DNA of 16,534 nt from an uncultured beta proteobacterium (GTDB lineage Bacteria > Pseudomonadota > Gammaproteobacteria > Burkholderiales > Burkholderiaceae_C). Below, in pieces: positions 7,238 through 13,654 of this stretch. Under the pieces are notes generated by a model. The model saw only the letters and a program-made list of their open reading frames with translations. It was not told the origin of the DNA and ran no database searches. Each line of letters begins with the position of its first letter. Position 1 is the stretch's first letter. The DNA lies in NCBI GenBank assembly GCA_903859265.1, contig CAIOLZ010000263.1, forward strand, positions 1 through 16,534, given 5' to 3'. The position numbers and the translations under genes are program-made.

Positions 7238-8794
7238 TCAGGCGCCCAGGACGCGATTCTTGCCGGCCCGCTTGGCAAGGTACATCGCCTGATCGGCGCG
7301 TCGGATGGCATCCATACCGGCCTCGTCATTGGACAGTTGGGCAACACCGGCGCTGAACGTGATCAGCAACTTCTCCGTGCCGGCCAGAAAAAACCGTTTC
7401 GTTAGTTCCCGCTGCAAACGGGTCATTGCCTCGATTCCCTTGTCCAACGGGGTATCCGGCAGCAGGATCACAAACTCTTCACCACCAAAACGCGCCAAGG
7501 TGTCCTGCGGACGCATGCATTCACGAGCTACATTGGCCAGATGTTTCAACGCCTCGTCGCCCGTGGTATGCCCTAGTGTGTCGTTGATTTTTTTAAAATT
7601 ATCGATGTCCAGCAATGCTGCACATAAAGGTGTTTCTTTACGACGCACCGTCGAGATTTCTCGCTCCAGGGCCTCTTCGAGGCCTTTGCGGTTAAGGGCC
7701 CCCGTCAAAGGATCATGGCGCGCCTGAACACTGACGCGGTCGAGTTCCTGATGCAGCTTGACGATTTCAGCCTGCGTATTGGTAGCCTGCTCGCGCATTG
7801 TGCGCAATTCGTCACGTGCTGTTTTGCTGTCTTGTGCCATGGTGCGCGTAGCACCAACAACATCCTTGAGTACCGGTGCGATTTCCGCAATGGATTTGGC
7901 CTGTTCAATCAGGCGCGCGCTGTCTTCCAGTTTTTCCTGAAAGGAGCCGGTGGACACCGTCATCTCTGACAAGCGGTCAATAAAGGTCGCCAGCATCTGG
8001 CGCATCTCATCCTGCGCGAGCAGAGATTTTTCTTTGGCATCGCGCTGCTTGAAGATGACATCCTTAAGCCGTCGCTCCACATCATCCAGACTGCGCAAAC
8101 TCAAGGGTGGTTGTGCCACCGCCATCAAAGCGTCCATCTGGCCCTTGAGCCATTGCTCATCGATGCTGATATCCCGAATATTCTCAAACACCAGATGCAA
8201 CAACTTGAGCAAAACGCTCTTTATTTCCGCTTGGTCTTCGGCTACAAAAGACAGGCGGTGGCTATAGTTCGCCAACATCAATTTGACCGCGGTGATGTCA
8301 GCGCCTGACAAGCGCATTGCCTTCAGAAGATTCGCTGTCTGCTCGCTGAAATGCTGATCGTCGGATCCCAGAGCCGGCTGCGCATATTCAATCAACTTGG
8401 CAATCTGCAACAAAAATTCCGAGCTCAACCCGGGCACAGCGCCGGCGGCAGGGCTCGCGACACCTGTTGCGGCTGCAGCCATCGTGTCACTTGCACCTGC
8501 GCCACCTTGGGGAACAAAGCCACCGTAGGCAACCAGCGCGTTTTTGATGCCTTCCCACTGCATGCGGTCAATTGCCGACTCCAAAAGTCCTCGCTGGCGT
8601 TGCTGACCTGGCGTCTTGGCTGGCAAAGCCTGGGCTATGTCTTTAAGTTCCCGAACAGGAAAGGCTTCTACCGACGGAATACCCGCTATTTCGTTGTAAA
8701 TTGTCTTGTAGTTGCCCGGCGTTGGGGGTAATTTGCGTGCAGTCAGCTGCTTCAACGTTTCGCGCGCAACTTCAAAAGATTTCTTTTCGTTCAT
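7238..8794 (-). CDS. Soluble GGDEF diguanylate cyclase
   Basis: This 518-residue protein has no membrane segment. The N-terminal 340 residues are mostly helical with coiled-coil character at about 240-357. They begin with RETLKQLTARKLPPTPGNYK, a start seen in other betaproteobacterial cyclases. The GGDEF domain spans about 358-518. It contains the metal-binding DIDNFKKIND (396-405) and the intact active site GGEEF at 437-441. An RxxD product-inhibition site (RPQD, 428-431) lies five residues before it, so a c-di-GMP-producing and feedback-inhibited enzyme is expected. The ATG at 8794 has only a weak AGGTAA upstream. It may be cotranscribed with the NnrU gene 27 bases downstream. The input signal is unknown. 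Confidence 0.92.
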   Translation of the reverse strand: MNEKKSFEVARETLKQLTARKLPPTPGNYKTIYNEIAGIPSVEAFPVRELKDIAQALPAKTPGQQRQRGLLESAIDRMQWEGIKNALVAYGGFVPQGGAGASDTMAAAATGVASPAAGAVPGLSSEFLLQIAKLIEYAQPALGSDDQHFSEQTANLLKAMRLSGADITAVKLMLANYSHRLSFVAEDQAEIKSVLLKLLHLVFENIRDISIDEQWLKGQMDALMAVAQPPLSLRSLDDVERRLKDVIFKQRDAKEKSLLAQDEMRQMLATFIDRLSEMTVSTGSFQEKLEDSARLIEQAKSIAEIAPVLKDVVGATRTMAQDSKTARDELRTMREQATNTQAEIVKLHQELDRVSVQARHDPLTGALNRKGLEEALEREISTVRRKETPLCAALLDIDNFKKINDTLGHTTGDEALKHLANVARECMRPQDTLARFGGEEFVILLPDTPLDKGIEAMTRLQRELTKRFFLAGTEKLLITFSAGVAQLSNDEAGMDAIRRADQAMYLAKRAGKNRVLGA

Positions 8795-8952
8795 AAGACA
8801 TTACCTAAAAGACACGCCATTGACCCGCCCAAACAGCAAAAGTACAGGTGTACAGCACGCTATGGTAGAGCAATCCGGCGAAGAATTCCGCAGTCTAACC
8901 GCAGCCCATGTCAACGCATAAATCTGTGCATAGATTTTGCATAACATACTAG

Positions 8953-8961
8953 TTATCCACA
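8953..8961 (+). promoter_or_regulatory. Consensus DnaA box
   Basis: TTATCCACA is an exact match to the strong DnaA-binding 9-mer. It lies about 300 bases before minC and about 160 before the divergent cyclase gene. A one-mismatch relative, TTTTCCACA, is at 9072-9080. No dnaA, dnaN or gidA gene is nearby, so a regulatory or titration site is more likely than an origin. Confidence 0.45.
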
Positions 8962-9059
8962 GCTTGCTCAAATTCCTTAAAACTGTTCATGCTGACCAGA
9001 CAACAAAAAAGCACATCCACCCACATTGGTTGAATATCCATAAGTTATTGATATCAAAA

Positions 9060-9077
9060 GGAAAAGTTGACTTTTCC
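9060..9077. promoter_or_regulatory. 18-bp palindrome upstream of minC
   Basis: GGAAAAGTTGACTTTTCC has two perfect 8-base arms around a TG centre. It overlaps a -35-like TTGACT (9067-9072) and the DnaA-box-like 9-mer at 9072-9080, about 180 bases before the minC ATG. It looks like an operator for a dimeric regulator; I do not recognise which. Confidence 0.45.
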
Positions 9078-9258
9078 ACATAAAGACAGATCCCTCTACC
9101 TACTACTACTAGTTTTCATTACTAAAAAAGAAGAAGAGTTAAAACAGAATGCCCACCACCAAATAAAATCAAAAAGTTATGGACGATTTGACTGGCTGCA
9201 TGGGTCCGATCAAGTAAGATTTGCCTGCATCTCCGCAGTCAGTACGAAACTTTCACCC

Positions 9259-10038
9259 ATGTCAGATCAGCCAGCAGGCAAAACAACCACCTCGGCACCG
9301 GCAAATTTTGAAATTAAAAGTGCCCACCTGCCGCTGATCGCGCTGGTACTCAAAGTGACTGACCTGCTGGCCGTGGAAACGGAACTGGGTCGGCGATTTG
9401 GTGCTCAAAGCGAAAACGCGGAATTTTTTGACAACGATCCCGTAGTAATCGATGTATCTGTGTTTGCCACTGAGGCGCCTTATGTCTCTTTGGACGGACT
9501 TTTGCGGGTTGTCCGAAGTTGTCGTCTGGTTCCCGTAGCACTGCGCGGCGCTCCGTCGGCGTGGTCCGGTATGTGTCAGTCGCTTGGTTTGGCAGAAGCA
9601 CCGCCCGAGGTGGTCCGCAGCAAAGCCCGCCCAGTCGAGGTGCAGGAAACAGCAGTCGAGGCCCCCGCCCAATTGATTCGGGAAGTGCCGGGTCCGCTCA
9701 CCATGGTGATCGACAAGCCTTTGCGTTCAGGCCAAAAAGTGTATGCACGGGGCAGTGATCTGGTGCTTTTAGCCATGGTAAATCAGGGCGCAGAAGTCGT
9801 TGCCGATGGAAATATTCATGTGTACGCACCCTTGCGTGGCAAGGCGATGGCTGGTGCACGTGGCAATACCCAGGCACGCATTTTTTCAACCTGTCTTGAA
9901 CCGGAACTGATTTCCATTGCCGGCGTGTATCGCACCAGTGAGACACCCCTGCCAAAGGACATCGCCGGAAAACCCGCTCAGGTGCGTCTGAGCAACGACG
10001 GGCAGGACAAGCTGATTATTGAATCATTAAAAACTTAA
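9259..10038 (+). CDS. minC: Septum site-determining protein MinC
   Basis: MinC inhibits FtsZ assembly away from mid-cell and is carried to the membrane by MinD. The 259-residue protein has the N-terminal FtsZ-antagonist domain from about 17 to 112 (FEIKSAHLPLIALVLKVTDL). A variable linker follows, then the C-terminal beta-helix domain from about 146. That domain contains LRSGQKVYARGSDLVLLAMV and the strongly conserved GAEVVADGNIHVYAPLRGKA, which mediates dimerisation and MinD binding. The start at 9259 fits the family length. The open frame continues upstream for 64 codons, but those residues are lysine-rich, low-complexity and unrelated. There is no clear ribosome-binding site before the ATG. 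The gene leads the minC-minD-minE operon. Confidence 0.95.
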   Translation: MSDQPAGKTTTSAPANFEIKSAHLPLIALVLKVTDLLAVETELGRRFGAQSENAEFFDNDPVVIDVSVFATEAPYVSLDGLLRVVRSCRLVPVALRGAPSAWSGMCQSLGLAEAPPEVVRSKARPVEVQETAVEAPAQLIREVPGPLTMVIDKPLRSGQKVYARGSDLVLLAMVNQGAEVVADGNIHVYAPLRGKAMAGARGNTQARIFSTCLEPELISIAGVYRTSETPLPKDIAGKPAQVRLSNDGQDKLIIESLKT

Positions 10039-10052
10039 AGGACGCATTACCC

Positions 10053-10868
10053 ATGGCAAAAATCATAGTGGTTACATCCGGAAAAGGTGGTGTGGGTAAA
10101 ACAACCACCAGCGCCAGCTTTGCAACCGGTTTGGCCTTGCGCGGGCTTAAAACGGCAGTGATTGATTTCGATGTTGGCTTGCGCAATCTTGACCTCATCA
10201 TGGGTTGCGAACGGCGCGTGGTGTATGACCTGATCAATGTCATTAACGGCGAGGCCAACCTCAACCAGGCACTGATCAAAGACAAGCAATGTGACAATTT
10301 ATTTGTACTTGCTGCATCTCAGACCCGCGATAAAGATGCACTGACGCAAGAGGGTGTCGAGAAGGTATTGGCAGACCTGGGCGCAATGGGTTTTGACTAT
10401 GTGGTTTGTGACTCACCGGCTGGCATTGAGACAGGCGCTTTGATGGCCATGCATTTCGCCGATGAAGCGCTGGTAGTGACCAATCCGGAAGTGTCTTCGG
10501 TGCGCGATTCAGACCGCATTTTGGGAATGCTTGCCAGTAAAACCAGACGAGCGATCGAAGGAGGCGACCCGGTCAAGGAGCATTTGCTCATAACCCGCTA
10601 TAACCCGACCCGTGTGGATCAGGGCCAAATGCTCTCTCTGGAAGATATCCAGGATATTTTGCGCATCAAGCTCATTGGCGTCATTCCAGAGAGTGAGTCG
10701 GTGCTTCAGGCATCCAACCAGGGAGTCCCGGCAGTGCACATGCAGGGAAGCGATGTTTCGGAAGCCTACAAAGACGTGATTTCCCGTTTTCTCGGTGAAG
10801 ACAAGCCGATGCGGTTTGTAGATGCTCCGAAGCAAGGCCTTTTGAAGCGTCTTTTCGGGGGGAAATAA
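10053..10868 (+). CDS. minD: Septum site-determining ATPase MinD
   Basis: This is a 271-residue deviant-Walker ATPase of the ParA/MinD family that binds the membrane in its ATP form and recruits MinC. The deviant P-loop KGGVGKTT is at residues 11-18. The switch region AVIDFDVGLRNLDLIMG follows at about 35-51 and DSPAGIETGA at about 120-129. The C-terminal GLLKRLFGGK is the amphipathic membrane-targeting helix. The length matches E. coli MinD (270). AAAGGA lies about ten bases before the ATG. It starts 14 bases after minC and ends four bases before minE, so the three are one operon. Confidence 0.98.
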   Translation: MAKIIVVTSGKGGVGKTTTSASFATGLALRGLKTAVIDFDVGLRNLDLIMGCERRVVYDLINVINGEANLNQALIKDKQCDNLFVLAASQTRDKDALTQEGVEKVLADLGAMGFDYVVCDSPAGIETGALMAMHFADEALVVTNPEVSSVRDSDRILGMLASKTRRAIEGGDPVKEHLLITRYNPTRVDQGQMLSLEDIQDILRIKLIGVIPESESVLQASNQGVPAVHMQGSDVSEAYKDVISRFLGEDKPMRFVDAPKQGLLKRLFGGK

Positions 10869-10872
10869 ACGC

Positions 10873-11133
10873 ATGTCCTTTCTGTCTTTTTTACTCGGCG
10901 AAAAGAAAAAAACTGCCAGTGTGGCCAAAGAGCGCCTGCAAATTATTCTGGCCCACGAGCGACTCGGTCGCAATGCGTCAGCACCCGACTATTTGCCCGC
11001 TTTGCAGCGCGATTTGGTGGCGGTTATCAGCAAATACATCAACATCAATCCGGATGACATCAAAGTCAATCTGGAACGCCAGGACAACCTGGAAGTTCTG
11101 GAAGTCAAAATTGAATTGCCCGATGCCCGTTAA
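10873..11133 (+). CDS. minE: Cell division topological specificity factor MinE
   Basis: This 86-residue protein stimulates MinD ATPase and drives pole-to-pole oscillation. The N-terminus MSFLSFLLGEKKKTASVAKE is the membrane-targeting sequence. It leads into the MinD-contacting segment AKERLQIILAHER (about 18-30). The rest is the topological specificity domain (DLVAVISKYININPDDIKVN, ending in LEVLEVKIELP). A GGGGGGAAA run at the end of minD serves as ribosome-binding site. The stop TAA (11131-11133) overlaps the stop of the convergent Lrp/AsnC gene inside the palindrome TTAA, so no conventional terminator fits between them. Confidence 0.97.
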   Translation: MSFLSFLLGEKKKTASVAKERLQIILAHERLGRNASAPDYLPALQRDLVAVISKYININPDDIKVNLERQDNLEVLEVKIELPDAR

Positions 11134-11600
11134 GCCGAACTGACGGGTAATGCAGTTTTATCGACTACCCGGCGCAAAACAAAACTTGAATGCACACCGG
11201 TGACACCTGCGATCCGGGTAATGCGGTCTAGCAGCAACGCCTGGTAGTGGTCCATGTCACGGACCGCTACCTTGAGCTGGTAGTCAGCGTCCTGGCCGGT
11301 AATGAGCAGGCATTCCAGCACTTCTGGCAGCACGGCAATGGAAGCTTCGAAATTGGCAAACCGTTCCGGGGTGTGCAAATCCATGGAAATGTGTACCAGC
11401 GCCATCAAGGTCAAACCTAATTTACGGGCATCCAGCAAGGCGCGGTAACCCACCACCAATCCGGCTTCTTCCAACGCGCGCACCCGGCGAAGGCAAGGTG
11501 ACGCAGACAGCCCAATCCGATCAGCAAGATCCTGATTGTTGATACGGCCATCGACTTGAAGGATTTCAAGAATTTGGCGGTCGTAGCGGTCTAACTTCAT
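11130..11600 (-). CDS. Lrp/AsnC family transcriptional regulator
   Basis: This 156-residue protein has the two-domain Lrp/AsnC layout. The N-terminal winged helix-turn-helix is at about residues 4-50 (DRQILEILQVDGRINNQDLA, then RIGLSASPCLRRVRALEEAG). The C-terminal RAM/effector domain runs from about 65 to 140 and includes VLECLLITGQDADYQLKV. Family members sense amino acids and often repress their own genes. The ATG at 11600 has only a weak GAGCAG upstream. A 35-base AT-rich inverted repeat at 11617-11651, directly before the start, is a good candidate for the autoregulatory site. The effector and targets are unknown; the divergent oxidase-fold gene could be one. Confidence 0.93.
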   Translation of the reverse strand: MKLDRYDRQILEILQVDGRINNQDLADRIGLSASPCLRRVRALEEAGLVVGYRALLDARKLGLTLMALVHISMDLHTPERFANFEASIAVLPEVLECLLITGQDADYQLKVAVRDMDHYQALLLDRITRIAGVTGVHSSFVLRRVVDKTALPVSSA

Positions 11601-11616
11601 TTATCTGCTCATAAAT

Positions 11617-11651
11617 CATTAATTTTTGCAATTTTATGCCATAAATTAATG
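11617..11651. promoter_or_regulatory. Candidate Lrp/AsnC operator
   Basis: CATTAATTT (11617-11625) and AAATTAATG (11643-11651) form a perfect 9-base inverted repeat with a 17-base AT-rich spacer. It starts 16 bases before the Lrp/AsnC ATG, where the gene's own promoter must lie. Lrp-family proteins bind AT-rich imperfect palindromes and commonly autoregulate, which supports but does not prove the assignment. Confidence 0.5.
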
Positions 11652-11771
11652 TGCTGCCGCCTAAATCGCAATCGGATGCCAGGCACTCTGAGCAACACTA
11701 CAACTCTGGATTTTCACTCCAACCCATGCTGACAAAACTGGCCACAAGCCGGCGCTGTGCGCAAAGACAAT

Positions 11772-11796
11772 CCCCGGACGTATTGGATGTCCGGGG
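11772..11796. repeat. GC-rich stem-loop in the Lrp/oxidase divergent gap
   Basis: CCCCGGAC (11772-11779) and GTCCGGGG (11789-11796) are perfectly complementary around a 9-base loop. One G·U and one A-T pair can extend the stem to 10 bp. No T-run follows on either strand, so it is not a typical intrinsic terminator. The rest of 11652-11869 holds nothing I can name. Confidence 0.5.
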
Positions 11797-11869
11797 GTCT
11801 GTCAAACTCCATAACCATAGGCCATATGATTGCCATCTGGTCTGAAGTTCCCAACTGTTCTAAATACCC

Positions 11870-12370
11870 ATGGTGCATGAACCCCGCCTGACGCAGGCAT
11901 TGCGAAACTTATTGGCTACCACGCGCGTAGCGGCTTTGGGAACACGCGAAGCCGACGGAGCACCGTTTGTTTCCATGGTGCCTTTTGCGATTGATCCGAT
12001 TGACGCCACACTTGTTATCCACGTCAGCCAACTTGCTCCCCACACGGCCAATTTGCAGCAAAGCCCGGAAGTTTCGGTGTTAATCATGCAATCACCGCAA
12101 GAGGAGGAACCGGTGCACGCGCTGCCACGCGTAAGTCTGAAAGGAGTTGCTAGGTTGCTGGAATCTTGCGCCACAGTCAACAAAGACGATTATGAGCAGG
12201 CGCGCGGCGCGTACCTACATCGGTTCCCCGAGGCGCAACCCATGACGCAATTGGGTGATTTTCGTTTCGGACGCATTCGTATCACCGGCGCCAGACAGGT
12301 CGCGGGTTTTGGTGCAGCCAGGACGCTAACGGCGCAAGAGTTGGAACACATTCTGCGCCGTCCGTCCTGA
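11870..12370 (+). CDS. Pyridoxamine 5'-phosphate oxidase-fold (HugZ-like) protein
   Basis: This is a 166-residue soluble protein of the FMN-binding split-barrel superfamily. The N-terminal segment ATTRVAALGTREADGAPFVS (about 16-35), the strand VSMVPFAID, and LVIHVSQLAPHTANLQQSPE (about 47-66) resemble HugZ-type proteins. HugZ proteins bind or degrade heme. The longer members carry an extra C-terminal DUF2470 domain that is absent here. An FMN- or heme-linked role is therefore only possible, not shown. No clear ribosome-binding site precedes the ATG. The gene is divergent from the Lrp/AsnC regulator and convergent with the amidotransferase gene 18 bases downstream. Confidence 0.8.
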   Translation: MVHEPRLTQALRNLLATTRVAALGTREADGAPFVSMVPFAIDPIDATLVIHVSQLAPHTANLQQSPEVSVLIMQSPQEEEPVHALPRVSLKGVARLLESCATVNKDDYEQARGAYLHRFPEAQPMTQLGDFRFGRIRITGARQVAGFGAARTLTAQELEHILRRPS

Positions 12371-12388
12371 CAGGCTCGACCGCGCCAT

Positions 12389-13102
12389 TCAAAGCGGCTG
12401 GCCTTTCACAAAGGCCAGCATCAGTCGCGCCACAGCGACTCCGTCGTGGCCGCTTGCAAGGCTTTCAATGCCACGGGTGTAGAGCGCTTCGCCCAATCGA
12501 TCACGGCGTTTGTTCAGCAAAAACGCGCTGTAATCTTCTACAAACTCCGGGTGACCTTGCACGCAAAACACATGATCGTCCAGGGCATAGGCGGCCACCG
12601 GGCAATGGGCGTTGCTGGCCAGTAATCTCGCATTGGGAGGCACTTCAAATACCTGATCCTGGTGGCTTGCCAGCAAAGCCATGGTTGGACTTGCAGTGTT
12701 TGAATCCGGGTTGACGCCGTACCAGTCATAAGCCATGCGGCCCACGCCCCATCCCTGGGGGGCGCGCCCGACTCGGGCACCGAGACACAGCGCAATAAGC
12801 TGGTGGCCAAAGCAGATACCGAGCAATTTTTTCTTGTGCTTCAGCAACACAAGGACCCGTTCCCGCAATTCGAGTACCCATTGCTCCTGCGAGAACGCAT
12901 CGGCCTTGCTTCCGGTTAATAAAACGGCATCGTAACCATTAAAGGACTCGGGATAGTTGCCCGACGGCGTGTGGAATATATCGAATTGCCAGTCGCCAGC
13001 GCCGGCGTTGATGAACAGCCGTTGCACCATGGCGCCATAGCCGCCATACAGAGGCGCTACCGCTGGATCGAGGTCGTCGTTTTCAAGAATACAAAGTTTC
13101 AT
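12389..13102 (-). CDS. Class I glutamine amidotransferase
   Basis: This is a 237-residue stand-alone glutamine amidotransferase domain. The nucleophile elbow GICFGHQ carries C97, and the remaining triad residues are H184 and E186 in VQGHPEF. The oxyanion-region LLTGSKADAF lies at about 61-70. Such free-standing proteins resemble the GMP synthase amidotransferase subunit and the gamma-glutamyl hydrolases of polyamine or other amine breakdown; no synthase partner is nearby. The ATG at 13102 has GGTGGAG just upstream. The last codons (LAFVKGQ) contain a long perfect hairpin at 12397-12419. The gene is divergent from the leader of the small ORF and infA. Confidence 0.9.
   Translation of the reverse strand: MKLCILENDDLDPAVAPLYGGYGAMVQRLFINAGAGDWQFDIFHTPSGNYPESFNGYDAVLLTGSKADAFSQEQWVLELRERVLVLLKHKKKLLGICFGHQLIALCLGARVGRAPQGWGVGRMAYDWYGVNPDSNTASPTMALLASHQDQVFEVPPNARLLASNAHCPVAAYALDDHVFCVQGHPEFVEDYSAFLLNKRRDRLGEALYTRGIESLASGHDGVAVARLMLAFVKGQPL
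12397..12419. terminator. 10-bp perfect hairpin inside the 3' end of the amidotransferase gene
   Basis: GCTGGCCTTT (12397-12406) and AAAGGCCAGC (12410-12419) pair perfectly around a 3-base CAC loop. The hairpin covers the last coding codons, just before the amidotransferase stop, and lies 27 bases after the stop of the convergent gene at 12370. There is no T-run on either strand, so it may act as a bidirectional 3'-end stabiliser rather than a classical terminator. Confidence 0.45.
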
Positions 13103-13140
13103 GGCTCCACCATTTTCTCAGTTTTGAACACGCAATTAGG

Positions 13141-13323
13141 GCAAAAGGCCGCTTCGTGATACATTAGCGACTCGCTTTGAGCGAACAGACCGTGTAACCG
13201 CTTCCATGCGATCTTGCACTGGCTCCTGGCAGAGGAGTTGTCTGTTTTGTCCCTCAGACGCAGTATTAAAAAGCTGTAGCACCATTGCGACACGCAGGTT
13301 TTTTACGACCTGACGGTTTTTTT
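13141..13323 (+). ncRNA. Possible structured leader or small RNA upstream of the small ORF and infA
   Basis: About 180 bases with no supportable gene can fold into several hairpins on the plus strand. These are TCGCT-TTG-AGCGA at 13172-13184, the closing pair AACAGAC/GTCTGTT at 13184-13190 and 13240-13246 around an inner CTCCT-GGCAG-AGGAG (13223-13237), and a terminator-like stem at 13293-13315. The first two stems share base 13184. I do not recognise a known RNA family, and no good promoter was found. It could be a 5' leader with attenuation or a separate small RNA. Confidence 0.35.
13293..13323 (+). terminator. Terminator-like hairpin with T7 tract
   Basis: CGCAGGT pairs with ACCTGACG around an 8-base loop, giving seven pairs with one bulged A. 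A run of seven T (13317-13323) follows directly. No plus-strand gene precedes it, so it would end a leader or small RNA. Confidence 0.5.
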
Positions 13324-13331
13324 CCTTAATT

Positions 13332-13369
13332 GCATACTCCCCTGCCAGTGGCGTGTGCGACTTTTTTTT
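13332..13369 (+). terminator. Second terminator-like hairpin with T8 tract
   Basis: GCATAC (13332-13337) and GCC (13344-13346) pair with GGC-GTGTGC (13350-13358), a 9-bp stem with one G·U pair and a 6-base bulge. Eight T (13362-13369) follow three bases later. The T run ends two bases before the ATG at 13372, where a ribosome-binding site would be expected. Confidence 0.35.
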
Positions 13370-13371
13370 CA

Positions 13372-13620
13372 ATGATTCAAAACAACAATAATTCTCTACT
13401 TTCAGTAGTCACGATTGGTAAATACCGGATTTCCGCCTGCCCATGCCCCTTGGAAAGTGGTCGCTTTGCCGCGCAGGTTTCTATTGCCAGCGGCCGCGGC
13501 CGCGCCTCCACAGACCGCGTCATGCGGTTTTGTGATGATTTCTGTTCGCAGGATGCTGCTGCGCAATACGCGTTGTCCCAAGGCATCAACTGGGTGTGCC
13601 AGACCACGCAGCCCCAGTGA
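13372..13620 (+). CDS. Small conserved-looking protein of unknown function
   Basis: This is an 82-residue protein that I do not recognise. After a Asn-rich start (MIQNNNNSLLSVVTIGKYRI) it has alternating strands and a C-terminal helix (QDAAAQYALSQGINWV). That gives the look of a small single-domain alpha/beta protein of about 70 residues, with cysteines at about 25, 27, 56, 60 and 77. No signal peptide or membrane segment is seen. A TTG at 13330 would extend it but crosses the hairpin and T8 tract. The ATG used has no ribosome-binding site because the T8 tract occupies that position. It is followed 34 bases later by infA in the same direction, so cotranscription is likely. Confidence 0.6.
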   Translation: MIQNNNNSLLSVVTIGKYRISACPCPLESGRFAAQVSIASGRGRASTDRVMRFCDDFCSQDAAAQYALSQGINWVCQTTQPQ

Positions 13621-13654
13621 AGTCATACGATAATCGCAATCTAAAGGACAAACT

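Larger units (their letters stand above)
8795..9258. other. 464-base AT-rich divergent gap upstream of minC
   Basis: No supportable gene lies here; an in-frame extension of minC to 9067 is low-complexity and unlike MinC. The left part holds a 12-base palindrome GTACAGGTGTAC at 8842-8853. Next come AAATCT-GTGCAT-AGATTT at 8920-8937 and three GCATA copies starting at 8916, 8928 and 8939, roughly one helical turn apart. A consensus DnaA box is at 8953-8961. TTGATATCAA is at 9048-9057 and an 18-base dyad at 9060-9077. The stretch from about 8910 to 9190 is clearly richer in A+T than the flanking genes. A weak promoter TTGAAT-N16-TATCAA (9030-9057) could serve min. Confidence 0.6.

Noticed and set aside
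8900..9200. Chromosomal replication origin
   Set aside because: There is only one perfect DnaA box and one near match, and no dnaA, dnaN, parAB or gidA/rnpA genes nearby; a regulatory reading is simpler.
11651..11845. 64-residue plus-strand open frame in the Lrp/HugZ gap
   Set aside because: It starts with a non-ATG codon, has no ribosome-binding site or recognisable features, and spans the GC-rich hairpin.
12015..12023. DnaA-box-like TTATCCACG inside the HugZ-like gene
   Set aside because: It has a final-base mismatch and lies in coding sequence, where a single match is expected by chance.
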